Source: Hypsibius dujardini
Lineage: Eukaryota > Tardigrada > Eutardigrada > Parachela > Hypsibiidae
Assembly: GCA_001579985.1 (NCBI GenBank)
Contig: LRSR01006679.1
Coordinates: 1-46,192 of the forward strand
Length of the DNA: 46,192 nt
Reading direction: 5' to 3'
The notes under the pieces were generated by a model. It did not search any database, was not told the origin of the DNA, and saw only the letters and a list, made by a program, of their open reading frames with translations. Shown in pieces: positions 20,419 to 31,596 of this stretch. The stretch's first letter is position 1. Every line of letters begins with the position of its first letter. The position numbers were made by a program, and so were the translations under genes.

Positions 20419-22193
20419 ATGAAGCTCTTACTAGTCGCATGTGCTGTGTTTGGCATCGCCATTCTACCAGTAAAGGCAGTTCCCCTCGCAGACGACGCCA
20501 ATCTCATCGGTGATGGGAGTTTTGGCACAGCCTTGGAGAATGTGATTCTCGATCGAATTCAGCAGGGTCAAGCTCTCCAGTTGTCCGTTGAAGACAGCCA
20601 CAAAATTGTGTTCCAACAAGAATCATCCGGCTGCAACACCTGCGGGAACAACTCTTCTTCCGGCACCCCAAAACCGAATCCCGGTAACGGGACAAACGGC
20701 TTGTTCACCCTCATTCCGACGAGCCCGCTCGGTCCGTTTAACAACAGCGGAGTCCACGTACCATGCGGTCTTCCGGTCAATTTGCCAATACCTGGATACA
20801 GTTTGACTGTAAGTGCTTATTGCTACTTGTGAATGGTTAGAACTGAATTTAGTCAACTGAAAATTTGATACTAATGGTTTTAGTTTGTCTAGCAACATCA
20901 AAATTTGCTATTTTGACAGAAATGAGATGAGGAAATTAGTTTGGCAAAAAAATAGTTCTTTTCCCAATCATTTCATTGTTAGTAAGCGTAGCTGTTACGA
21001 AAGTAATTAAGGCAACTAAATAAACCAATGCAGGAGCGTGAGTCACAAAATTGCTTATTTAGCTTTAACTTTAATCGAAAGTAGTTGAAGAGGCTTAGTT
21101 TTTTTGGTGTTTCCTACCGTTTCCTCCTTCCGGTTTTGTTAGCCCTCTAAATAGCACTCTTATGGGCTACTTTCTGGTCAACTGCAACAGCAAATAACTG
21201 TTTCATTATGGGCTACCAACGCTGTTCTGCCCATTCAATGTGATAACCATCTGACGGTTACGGACGTTCAAACTGACGACCCAGGCCTGTCAGGTGCCAT
21301 TAATGCCGCCCATACTGGCGCCGGGTACGTCCCGTACGTCAGTATCAATCCCTTAACACTGGCAGTAGTCCCCCATGACAGAACAGGCTTTCAGCCTATT
21401 CCGGATCCAGGAAACTACTTCACCCAAACTATTTGCGGAACTTGTCTGGATCAACGTGCCTTTTTGAGCAACTCCTTCTGCCTTCGGGTAGGTAAACTAC
21501 GAGCTAAATAGTAAACAAATTAAAATCCCCCGGCAAATCCTGTTTAAGTAAAGCATTATTTTATTCAGAAGAACAGCCACATTTTCAGTATTCAAAATAA
21601 ATGATAAATAAAACATCTTTTTACAGTAGTCAAAGTATATTTAGCGAAGTATATAAATATGCCTTTTACATGTCGACGTCTATGTTTGCCACTTTAAAAA
21701 GCAAAGTGAAAGATTCTGTTTTTAAGGAGCAGCCGATTGTGAAGTCACTGAAATCATCTTTTAAATATATTTAAATACTGCTGGGAGAAGAGATCGACAA
21801 AACTGTTGTAAACATTACTATAATCTCATTACACAGGTTACCTGGTGGGGCTGCAGCGGTAACTGCGTGGCTACTCCCGCCAAGTCCTGCTCCTCATCGA
21901 CCGAGTTCGCCACCAATACCGCTTTCAGTTGTAATGGTCGTACTGCCGGAGAAGTGTGCAATTACAACACTCAGTGTTGCGGTGTTCCGACTTGTTCAGC
22001 AACTGGAGGAACAGCGTGTTTTGACAACACAGCATGTACCGCCCCAGCCACATGCGTCTCAACTATCGCGACGGGCAATTGCTGCACTCTTCCGAACCCA
22101 TTGACTTCCTGCTTGATAGTAGGAGGAACCTCCTGCACATCCAACGCGAACTGTGCCACGGGGAAAACATGCAGCAGCAATTGTTGTGTTTAA
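20419..22193 (+). CDS. Secreted cysteine-rich protein, gene A (three exons)
   Basis: Exons 20419-20808, 21191-21487 and 21837-22193 give 347 aa. A signal peptide (MKLLLVACAVFGIAILPVKA) is followed by a helix-like region, a Gly/Asn/Pro linker and VPCGLPVNLPIPGYSLT. The second exon carries AVLPIQCDNHLTV and PDPGNYFTQTICGTCLD. The last starts VTWWGCSGNC and has about 16 cysteines, including CNYNTQCCG, which recalls disulfide-knot modules. I do not recognise the family. The usual acceptor before exon 2 (AG in genes B and C) is GG here at 21210-21211; the cag at 21188-21190 keeps the frame and adds seven residues (QITVSLW). The 3' flank repeats in the HtrL copy 3 intron. Confidence 0.75.
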
Positions 22194-22379
22194 CTTCGCT
22201 TCCAGCGCAAAATGCTTATTAAACACTTAGAAGATCCAATGTGATGAATGCGCCGTCATGTTCTTGTGTCAGCAACCACGTTCTAGCATTAGTACTTTGT
22301 TCTGTTGTCGGTTGTCATTTGTTTGTTTGCTTCATCCAGAAACAACTTTCACATTGTCAATGCACATGGCGTGATTGCA

Positions 22380-22415
22380 GTGTGTGTGTGTCTGTCTGTC
22401 TGTCTGTTTGTGTAA
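22380..22415. repeat. (GTGT)/(CTGT) microsatellite after gene A
   Basis: A short tgtgtgtgtctgtctgtctg tract in the 3' flank of gene A. Confidence 0.8.
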
Positions 22416-22428
22416 AGCGCAAATCAGT

Positions 22429-22598
22429 CGCAGTCTCGCTGCCTCTTTTACTCGTTTTCAGAATGTCACAGGAAGGTCGAAAAACGTTCATGATAAAAAC
22501 TAATAAAATGTGCATATAAATTGCAGAGATGTCCATTGTGTCAATAGATACGAGTTAGGTATAGAAACGTCTGGCTCAAACTCCAAGACGACTTATTT
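22429..22598 (+). repeat. Dispersed repeat downstream of gene A
   Basis: This is the counterpart of 17973-18140, with the same order of shared words and small indels. Confidence 0.7.
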
Positions 22599-22649
22599 AT
22601 GTTATTTTATATTTATTGAAGGAACAATATAAATTTTAATTGTAAAACG

Positions 22650-23235
22650 AAAACTGGTTTTGAAGAACTCAAAAGCGTGACCTGAGATACCTGGAGGAAA
22701 AATATCAAAATACAGTGCATATTGTACTATCTACTGTATTCTCTCATGTTTACAGTATTCCGCAGACGTTATATCACACTTAAGAGCACATATTGGCAAT
22801 ATTCCCAAACTTTTATCTCGTAACGGCATGCCTTTACTATCCAATACTGGCCAAGTTTCCGGTTGTAAAGCTCCTTGATCCCCATGACAGTTTCAAATCA
22901 AAAACACTCCTACAAAATCGTTCGTGAGTGGAAAGCAAGCAGAACGGAATTCAGTCTGCCAACATCGCTGCAGCGAGCTACGTTTAGTACCGATACTGGC
23001 CAATTTCCCAGTTGTAAACTCCTTGATCCCAACGGATCTCACTCAGGGTCACTCATAAAGTCCAATTGTTCATGGAATACAACCAGAACGGAATTCGATC
23101 TTACAGCATTTTTCGTTCTTAATCCATATTTTTGCGGGATTGATTTATTCAGTCTCAGATTGACTTTTCTCGACATCATTTCTTGCTGTTTCACCTTCGA
23201 AAATGAAACTCTTACTCGTCGTATGTACTGCGTTT
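22650..23235 (+). pseudogene. Displaced 5' flank and first codons of gene B
   Basis: From about 22650 this follows the upstream region of gene A (actggtttgaag.., both ~115-bp repeats, aattcgatcttacagcattt). It ends with an ATG at 23204 coding MKLLLVVCTAF, against MKLLLVACAVF in gene A. At 23236 the similarity stops and the insertion begins, with an in-frame stop at once. The remainder of gene B resumes at 25380. Confidence 0.85.
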
Positions 23236-25379
23236 CCCTAATAAAAGTTTATGTCCGTCTGAATTTCTTCCCGGACAAGAACCCACACTTTTTGCGGGAG
23301 TTCTTCCAGGACAAAAATGTCACCCTTAATCTAGGACAAATTTGTCACCCTATGGACAAATTATGTCCGACGGACATTTAACCGTGACTTTTTTTGTCCG
23401 ATGGTTGTCTGTCTGTGAGTGGCAAATATTGTCCGTAATTATCCATTCCCGTACAAAAAGCGGGACATTTCGCAGGCTTTCATTTTCGTTATCGTAAATA
23501 ATTTTGTCGAACGCCTTGGCATCTGAAATGTTTTTAAAGGAACCATTGGATTTTCGTTGCTTTATTATTTATTTTGATACACACTCCCTAGTACACATCT
23601 GGTATACGAATTTTTTTCCGTTCATATAAAAGAAGAATTCTCATCTTAAATTTGTACGTAGAAACAGCGGCTTATATCTCCTATATTATGTACGGCCACC
23701 ACAAAAGGTACGCCGTACCAAGAAAATAACCAAGTCATAATGTATACGATCGCATTTATTTTTATCCGTGTGTACAGTTCTCATGCGTATTTCATACATA
23801 GTTTGTAAGACCAACGGATTACAAATTTCGTATACTGACTCTTGACAAACCAAGATATAATAGCGCCTAAATATTGTTCCAGTCTTCCCACAGCCGTGAA
23901 ACGTGAAAGCATAAGTTTCGCAATCGTTCGCGAAAATGCTAAAACTGTTTCAGTACTATTTTCGGACACATATTTCGCTGTGTTTTAAAATATTTACATT
24001 TTATTCTGGACTTTTATTCTGTCATTTATTTCTAAAAACTTACAGTCTGCTCGCGTTTCGAATAAGAATAAATAATGCGTATAAATTTGAAAACTCACAC
24101 ATATCGCTTCACACAAATTCAGACTAATAAAAAGAGTGGTCATACGCCCTGTGAACGACCTCACAAATTCTGTGCGGAATGGCGTATAGTTTTTGTAAAA
24201 AATTGACTTTTCGTATACCTATCGTATTTCATTTTTTCATGACTTTTGATGATGCGAAAAAGGATCATTTGTGCACATCTCAAATGATTCCATGCTTAAT
24301 AAAAACTCACCGTTTGGACAGAGCATGAGTGCAATCATCTTTGATGACATGATGAATCCTTAATTATATGATTCTTAAAAAAGTTTTGACTACCAGCAAA
24401 TTAAACTTGGAGAAAATTAAAAAATTACGCGCAAACGAAATTCGGCTGAGAAAAGCGTAACTACACGCAGGCGATTTGGGCGCTGCCCGCTGCCAACTGT
24501 GAACTGGGCGATGACGAATCGATCGCTTACGCCCAAGGAAAATAATAGAAAACGCTGCGAGTCGAGTGCAAACGTCTCCCTACTCAAGTCACTTGCAACT
24601 AATAATTGGGGAAACACATATTAGGTAACTCCCCTTTCCTACACATTGCTCCAATAGTTAATCTGGTTCATCGCCATCTATGCATTGCACCAGTTGTATT
24701 TTGTGGTAGAATAGATTTGATGGTGCAATTGCTCAACGCACGGAATTATGCAATTTGCTTGAATTTTGAAGCTGAAATTTTAATATCATCCATCCAATAA
24801 TACCATCCTGTTGCAGCTTACTGCTCTGTTGAGAGAAGACTAAAAAATGCTCCAGCCACGAAAGCTCTCGAGGGTGAAAAAAATTTAGGCAAATTTACTT
24901 CTAACAAACAGGCCAGCAGCCGACAGACCAACCGAGAAGGGAGACAGCTAGCAATTTAATCAGGCAAACAAGCAAACAGGCAGGTTGACAGATAAACAGA
25001 CAAACAGACAGACAGATAGACAGGTGCTAAATTGGTAGACTTTAACGTCGCACAAAGTTCAAGGGATGCATGCGGTGCGCTTAACTTGCCCGGGACGGAT
25101 TCGGTCTTATTTTTTGATCCGTCTTATGTAGAGAACTTTGTGTCAGAACTTAGCAAATTCGGGTTAGACAAAGATTTTGCGGGCCAGACAATATTATGTC
25201 TGGCAATGACAAATAATGTCCGAACAGATTATATGGAGGACAAAAGAACTCCCGAAATTGTCCTACGTAAGAAAATTTGTCACTTTCGACAAATAATATG
25301 TGTCAAGGACATATTTTTGTCCGTAACAATGTATGGATGGACATCGGGTCACACAATCACATAAAAAATTTTACTAGGG
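23236..25379. mobile_element. 2144-bp non-autonomous transposon-like insertion splitting gene B
   Basis: The left end reads ccctaataaaagtttatgtc; the right end on the opposite strand reads ccctagtaaaatttttta. Both are flanked by TTT (23233-23235 and 25380-25382), a likely target duplication, and the flanks rejoin into the gene A sequence (gcgtttggcattg). Within about 250 bases of each end there are many gtcc/ggac words (tatgtccg, ggacaaa, tggacaaat). The interior is AT-rich with no transposase-like frame, plus a cagacaga tract at about 24955-25022. I cannot assign the superfamily; the TIR start CCCTA and a 3-bp duplication are what is seen. Confidence 0.75.
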
Positions 25380-25400
25380 TTTGGCATTGCTTTTCCACCA

Positions 25401-27684
25401 ATGAAGGCAGTTCCCCTCGCAGACGACGCCAATCTCATCGATGATGGGAGTTTCGGCACAGCCTTGGAGAATGTGATTCTCAATCGAATTCAGCAACGTC
25501 AAGCTCTCCAGTTGTCCGTTGAAGACAACCATAAAATTGTGTTCCAGCAAGAATCATCCGGCTGCAACACCTGCGGGAACAACTCTTCCTCCGGCACCCC
25601 AAAACCGAATCCCGGTAACGGAACAAACGGCTTGTTCACTCTCATTCCGACGATTCCACTCGGTCCGTTTAACGAGAGCGGAGTCCACGTACCATGCGGT
25701 CTTCCGGTCAATTTGCCAATACCTGGGTACAGTTTGACTGTAAGTGATTATTGCTGCTTGTGAATGGTTAAAACTGAATTTAATCAACTGAAAATTTGAT
25801 ACTAATGCTTTTAGTTAAGTTAGCGACTAAAGATTGTCGTTTTTTGGCAAAAATCAGATGAATATTTTTTTCTGTTTTTTTCCTCGTTCATTTGCTAGTA
25901 AGTACACCTGTTACGTAAATAATTTCGACAACTACAAAACCTGGCACTAGAAAATGGGTCTTTGATATTTTCAGTTTAGCGGTAGGTTTATTCTGAAATA
26001 GTTGACGAAACTTTGTTCTTTTTGGTTTTTTTTTTCCACTGAAATCTTAGTACCTGATTTTTTTTCCCAGTAAACTAACAAAATAACTAACTAAAACAAC
26101 TAAAAACAATCACAAAGAGTATTATTACAACTTTAATTTAATGTTTCAATTAGACTAGTTTTGTCATCCCTTTTACGAGCGAGTAATTTTTTAATTATAG
26201 GCTACTAACGTTATTCTGTCTATTTGATGTAATAACAGGCTGACGGTTATGGACGCTAATATATCTAATAAATTATGATTTAATTAATTATTTACTAAGC
26301 TCTAGTTTTTTAGTCAACCAAAAACGAAACCCAAATAATTAGTCACTAAAAGGTTCAGCGAGTTTTTGCTTATCTCCAAATTGGTTAATTTGTTTGTGTT
26401 TCTCAAAAAAATATTACTAACTTAAAGCTAAAACCAATCTTAAAGTTTAGTTATTTATTATTATGGTTTTAAGTTTATCTCTTTTTTTAGTCGAGTAAAA
26501 AAATTAAGACCAAAACGTTAGTCACTTAAAGTTTGAATGCAGTTTTATTTTATTTTTTGTTTGGACCAGTTTGGCTATCCTTATAGTGGTACCCTTACGA
26601 ATTAGGATCATCGACTGCTAAAACGAATTGTTTTTTGACAGGCCACAAACGCTGTTTTGCCCATTTCATGTGATAACCGTCTGACAGTCGTGGACATTCA
26701 GACTGACAGCTCAGACCTATCAACCTTCATTAACGTGGCCCATATTGGCCCCGCGTACGTTCCGTACGTCATCGTCGACCCTCAAACTCTGGAGATAATC
26801 CCGAATAGTCGAGCAGGCCTTCAACCCGTTCCCGATCCAGGAAACTACTTCACCCAAACGATCTGTGGAAGTTGTCTGGATCATCGTGCCTTTTTGAGTA
26901 ACTCCTTCTGCCTTCGGGTAGGTAAATTACGAGCTGAGCAATATTATTAATTAAATAGCGTGATTGTAAATAAATCAATTCTAAATAAATTTAAATCCAT
27001 CGCCAAAGTTTAGTTAAATAGAAAATAATTTTATTCAGAATAATGGATAGCCAAATTTTTTGTACTTAAATAAATTATAAATAAAACGCCCTATATTAAA
27101 GCTATTTAAAATATAAATATGCTTTTAAATGTCAATTTGAATATTTGCAGCTTAAAAACACAGAACAAAACAATAAAAATTATTTTTCAAATGAACCGCA
27201 GATCGTGGAGTCGTATAAAATATCTTTTATTTATATTTAAACAAGATTACTGCGAAGATTATGTTGACAGAACTGTGATATACACTACTATAATGATGTT
27301 ACACAGATCACCTGGTGGGGTTGCAGCGGTAACTGTGTGGCTAATCTCGCCAAGTCCTGCTCCATATCGACCGAATTGGCCACCAACACCGCTCTCAGTT
27401 GTGCTGGTCGTACTGCCGGAGACGTCTGCAACTACAAAACTCAGTGTTGCGGTCCTCCGACTTGTTCAGCAACTGGTGGAACCGCATGTGCAACAACCGC
27501 AGACTGTGCCGCTTTGCCCGGTGGTGCCACATCGACGTGCGTCTCAACAACCGCATCGGGCAGCTGCTGCACTAACCCTTCCCAAGGAAGTACTTGCAGT
27601 ATAGTTGGAGGAACTACCTGCACATCCGACTCGGACTGCGCCACGGGGAAAACATGCAGCACTACCGTCAAGTGCTGTGTTTAA
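25401..27684 (+). pseudogene. Secreted cysteine-rich protein, gene B, split in its signal peptide
   Basis: Exons 25401-25739, 26642-26917 and 27307-27684 parallel gene A closely (MKAVPLADDANLI, GVHVPCGLPVNLPIPGY, PDPGNYFTQTICGSCLD, ITWWGCSGNC). The exon frames are intact and phase-compatible (330 aa from the ATG at 25401), and acceptors AG are normal. But the hydrophobic core of the signal peptide is separated from it by the 2.14-kb insertion, so the product would lack a signal sequence unless another 5' exon is used. The last exon is longer than in A and C by seven codons (CAALPGGATSTC). A decayed copy of exon 2 lies in intron 1 (26201-26260). It was probably silenced recently, since the exons show no stops. 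Confidence 0.75.
26201..26260 (+). pseudogene. Decayed duplicate of exon 2 in intron 1 of gene B
   Basis: After an intact acceptor (aattatag) it reads ATNVILSI, stop, CNNRLTVMDAN, against ATNAVLPISCDNRLTVVD in the true exon 441 bases downstream. Similarity ends after 60 bases. Confidence 0.8.
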
Positions 27685-28250
27685 GTCCCCGCTGCCTGCG
27701 CTATCATGTTCTAATGTTAGCTACACTGTTCTAGCATTAGTACTCTGTTCTGGTGTCGGTTGTGAGATGTTTGTCGCATTGTCATTGCGTGTGGCGTGAG
27801 CGCAGAGTGGAGTGTGTGTGTATATGTGTGTGTGCAAAGTGCAAGTCAATCTTCTTAGTTATCGTAATTGTTTTCACCAAAAAATGGGAAAAAATCATGA
27901 TTCCCCTCATCAAATTTTGTGAGGAGGGGGGGGGGGACATTTTAATTCAAAACAGGGTTGCTCCTCGCTGTAATTTCATTTTTTTCATACTGTTCCGAAG
28001 CTGAACTGCAAGCTGCCCCCCCCCCCACGGCGAAAGGTTCGTTATACCTAGATTTATTTGAAAACAGAAATACAGATTTTTGCCTGTTACAGTTTAGCGA
28101 GCATGTAGGCCCGCGTCATTGCTCCTCCCAGCAAACCATTTCCGATGTGGTAAGGGACAACCCGGAATTTCTTGCCTGGAAAGCAGCCAACAATTCGTTG
28201 ATGTTTAAGCCGTATCAGTGCACCCAGATTATTCCATGCACCGCTGCCCA
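27685..28250. other. 3' flank of gene B, no further gene
   Basis: A short tgtgtgtg tract lies at about 27810, a G-run at 27925 and a C-run at 28015. The frames here have no recognisable motif. Confidence 0.4.
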
Positions 28251-28760
28251 GCACCAAATTTTCGTCAGATCTGGCTCAGATCTGGTGAAATTCCATATAA
28301 AATCTCACGAGATCTGACGAAAGTAACGTACTATTCTTGGCAAGAGTGTTGGGTGAGAAATCCGGCAGTTCTCGCCAGAAAGCTCTTAAAAATCTCTGAC
28401 GACATCTCTGCCAGATCTCACCAGAATGGCCAGCTACAATTTCACAACAGAAATATCTGGTGCATTTCTGGCAAGGAAGTGCTCATGTAATTCTGGCCAG
28501 AAAGTTTTGTGTAACTCTAACTAGAAAATCCTCTTGTAATTCTGCTCAAAATTCAGCCGAGATTTTTCTCGCGTGAGTCTCGTGTGATTCTCACCCAATT
28601 CTCACTTGCTTCTGGCCAGAAAGTCCGAACAAATCTCGTGAGGAGTTTTGTCATCAATTCCTGCCCAATCTGGGGTATTCTGGGCCAGGTCTGAAGCAGA
28701 TCTCATGAGAACATGCTTTCTCACGTAGTCTGGGCAGAAAGTTTGGCGCTGGGTGCGATC
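28250..28760. repeat. Degenerate repeat rich in CTGGCCAGA / CTCGCCAGAAAG words
   Basis: The words tctggccagaaag, ctcgccagaaagc, tctggcaaga, gatctggtgaaat and tctcgtga recur at irregular spacing on both strands, many of them near-palindromic (tctggccaga). There is no open frame of interest. It ends near 28750 with gtctgggcagaaagt. Confidence 0.6.
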
Positions 28761-29502
28761 GTTGCCAATTCCGTTACTGGCGTGATGTTAGGACCTGTCG
28801 GTCGGAGTCACCAGCGATGTATCGGTTGATGGCTGTCCGTTAAGGCGCGTGCCTGACCAGAACGGTAGCAGGAGATCGTGTAATGACTTAGGAGAAGCGC
28901 CTTTTGTTGTCGGAATGTGATATCGAACCAGAATTTTTATGGGATTAAGTGTTACTGAAGGGAATAATGGGATTACAATATCAGATGCAGGAAACCAAAT
29001 GAGTTTACCTTTTCCTTTTCCTTTTCCTTAAACAAAATTCCTTTTTGATTGACTTTTAGTTCATTATTTAAAACAACATGGCTGTCTATAGACCCTTAGA
29101 CCCTAAGACAGTCAGACCGGTAGACCGATAGGCAGTGAATTAGCGACCTAATACCCTAACAGAAATCACTTAACAGTTTGATACAAAGTGAAAACCCGAA
29201 ATATATTAACCTCATTGTTCGATGATCTTCAGTTTCACCGATGAAATAAATTGTAGTAATCATCGCTGATTTAACAAAGTTAAGTAGAAACGTTTTGCGG
29301 GATTCTCCCAAGTCAGAGATGCTTTTCTTATGATCACACATCCACCAAAAGGGATAGTTGCTACAGTTAGCTCAGGGTTAGAAGCCTCATCCAACCAAAC
29401 TTTGTACAAGATTTTGAACAAGAACTCTTCACACTCTGTAGAGAGAGAGGGAGAGAGAGAATCGTTCTAGTGTTTAGCAAACATTTTTCGCTGTCAACGG
29501 AG
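28761..29502. other. Spacer between genes B and C
   Basis: The two genes converge across this region. It contains ccttttccttttccttttcc at about 29010, a ccctaagacagtcagaccgg tract at 29100 and a gagagaga tract at 29440-29460. I see no gene. Confidence 0.4.
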
Positions 29503-31506
29503 TTAAACACAACAGTTGCTGCTGCATGTTTTCCCCGCACATTCTGCGTTGGATGTGCAGGAAGTTCCTCCTACTATCAAGCAAGAAGTCGCAGAGTTCG
29601 GAAGAGTGCAACAATTGCCCGCCGCGGTTGTTGTGACGCACGTGGCAGTGCCGGTACATGATGTGGTGTCAAAACACGCTGTTCCTCCAGTTGCTGAACA
29701 AGCCGGAACACCGCAACACTGAGTGTTGTAATTGCAGACTTCTCCGGCAGTACGACCATTACAACTGAAAGCGGTATTGGTGGCGAACTCGGTTGATGTG
29801 GAGCAGGACTTGGCAGGCGTAGCCACGCAGTTACCGCTGCAACCCCACCAGGTGATCTGTGTATCATAATTATATTAATGAATATCACAGTTTTGTCGAC
29901 ATGACCTTCCCAGTAGTCTTCTTAAAATATAATTAAAAAGTGTTCAGATTGACTTGAAAATCAGCTGCTCAATAAAATATACCATATATGCTAATGTCAT
30001 TTTAATGTAAAAATTATAAGCATGGATATTTAGAAGCGTATTTTGATTTAAACTTGCTAATTTTACTTCGAATTGGAAGGATTTTTTTTATTTATTTAAA
30101 TTTTATTTTAAATTCTGAAGATGTGACTGTTCTTAAATAAGATAAATATTTTATTTAAATAAACTTGGCCAGCGGATTTAATTAAAATTTTTATTCAAAT
30201 TTAAACCGAGTACTTAAATAACAATATTTTCAGGTTGTAGTTTACCTACCCGCAAGCAGAATGGGTTACTCGGAATGGCTCGTTGGTCCAGACAAGTTCC
30301 ACAGATCGTTTGGGTGTAGTAGCTTCCTGGATCGGGAACGGGCTGAACGCCTGCTCGATTATTCGGGACTATCTCCAGAGTTTGGGGGTTGACGATGACG
30401 TACGGGACGTACCCGGGGCCGGTAAGGGCCGCATTAATGGCACCTGACAGGCCTGGGTCGTCAGTTTGAGCGTCCACAACCGTCAGTCTGCCATCACATA
30501 GAATGGGCAGAACAGCGTTGGTAGCCTAATAAAAACGGTTCTTCGCGGGAACAGTTGACCAAGTTGACGAAAGAACATGTAACGAGCAGTTTCATTTACC
30601 AAAATTTGAGTGGAAAAAGCTAAAAAAAAGCTAAAAATGGCATTTACAGTCAAATTGTAACAAGGTTTTGGGAAATTGGTTTTCAGTGACCCATTTTCTG
30701 GTATTAGTTAAAAAACATTAGTCATCTCATTTCTGGTAAAAGAGCTTAATGGTTAATCGCTAACTAAATCAAACCCATTAGTATCTAGTTTTCAGTTGAC
30801 TAAATTTAGTTCTAGCCATTCACAAGTAGCAATAAACACTTACAGTCAAATTGTATCCAGGTATTGGCAAGTTGACCGAAAGACCGCATGGCACGAGGAC
30901 TCCAGATGCGTTGTTCGTGCCAATCGGACGTGTGGGTGAAAGGCCAAATTGAGCTTCGCAGCGGTTCGGCACCCCGGTTATTGTGTCGGTGAAGTTGACA
31001 AATCCGGGACCACATTTGCACACCTTGTTAATGCACCTCAAACCACTCCCTGTGGATAAAAGACGATGCAGGTTAAATCAGCGATCAACACGTGACCGAA
31101 TTCTACTTTTACAACCAAGTAAAGAGAATTTCACTACAAATAAAAAACTGTTTCTCGATAGTTCAAAATAAATTTGGATTCAAATCACCGCTGATTTAAA
31201 ATTTCTGTTCGTCACGGAAGTATTTTTGAATTAATCTAAGCAACATTGGAGGGAAGAACAGCCACGATCTCGGTTAAGATTAAGTAACGCGTAGAGAGAC
31301 AGGTGGATCTTACCGGCACATGATTGTCCTTCCAGTTTGCAGGCGCATCCGATTCCCGAAGTCGCGGTCTCGCCGGTGCACTTGCTGTTGACGGCGGTCT
31401 TGCTGCCGAAGCCGCGAATCGCTATCGACGACACGAAGGGAGAGAAAACCACGCAACACACGACTACACCCAACGCAACAGCCATTTCAATACGATGGGC
31501 ACCCAT
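29503..31506 (-). CDS. Secreted cysteine-rich protein, gene C (four exons)
   Basis: Exons 31506-31314, 31049-30844, 30525-30250 and 29856-29503 give 1029 nt (342 aa). Signal peptide: MAVALGVVVCCVVFSPFVSS; either this Met (31488) or the one six codons upstream may start it. The first two exons hold a cysteine-rich module (CTGETATSGIGCACKLEG, CINKVCKCGPGFV) that genes A and B lack. From GVLVPCGLSVNLPIPGYNLT onwards it is clearly paralogous to them: AVLPILCDGRLTVVDAQTDD, PDPGSYYTQTICGTCLD, ITWWGCSGNC, CNYNTQCCG. All splice sites are standard. The family is not recognised. It is an extracellular protein by signal peptide and cysteine content. Confidence 0.85.
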
Positions 31507-31586
31507 GGTTGATGTTTTTCAACAAAATAATCTTGCAGAGCCCTCAGCCGCGTAATACTAAAAACATGTTTCTAAATAGTTTGATT

Positions 31587-31596
31587 ATTATATATG
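31587..31596 (-). promoter_or_regulatory. Possible TATA box of gene C
   Basis: The minus strand reads catatataat about 85 bases before the start codon. The surrounding DNA is AT-rich, so this is weak. Confidence 0.3.
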
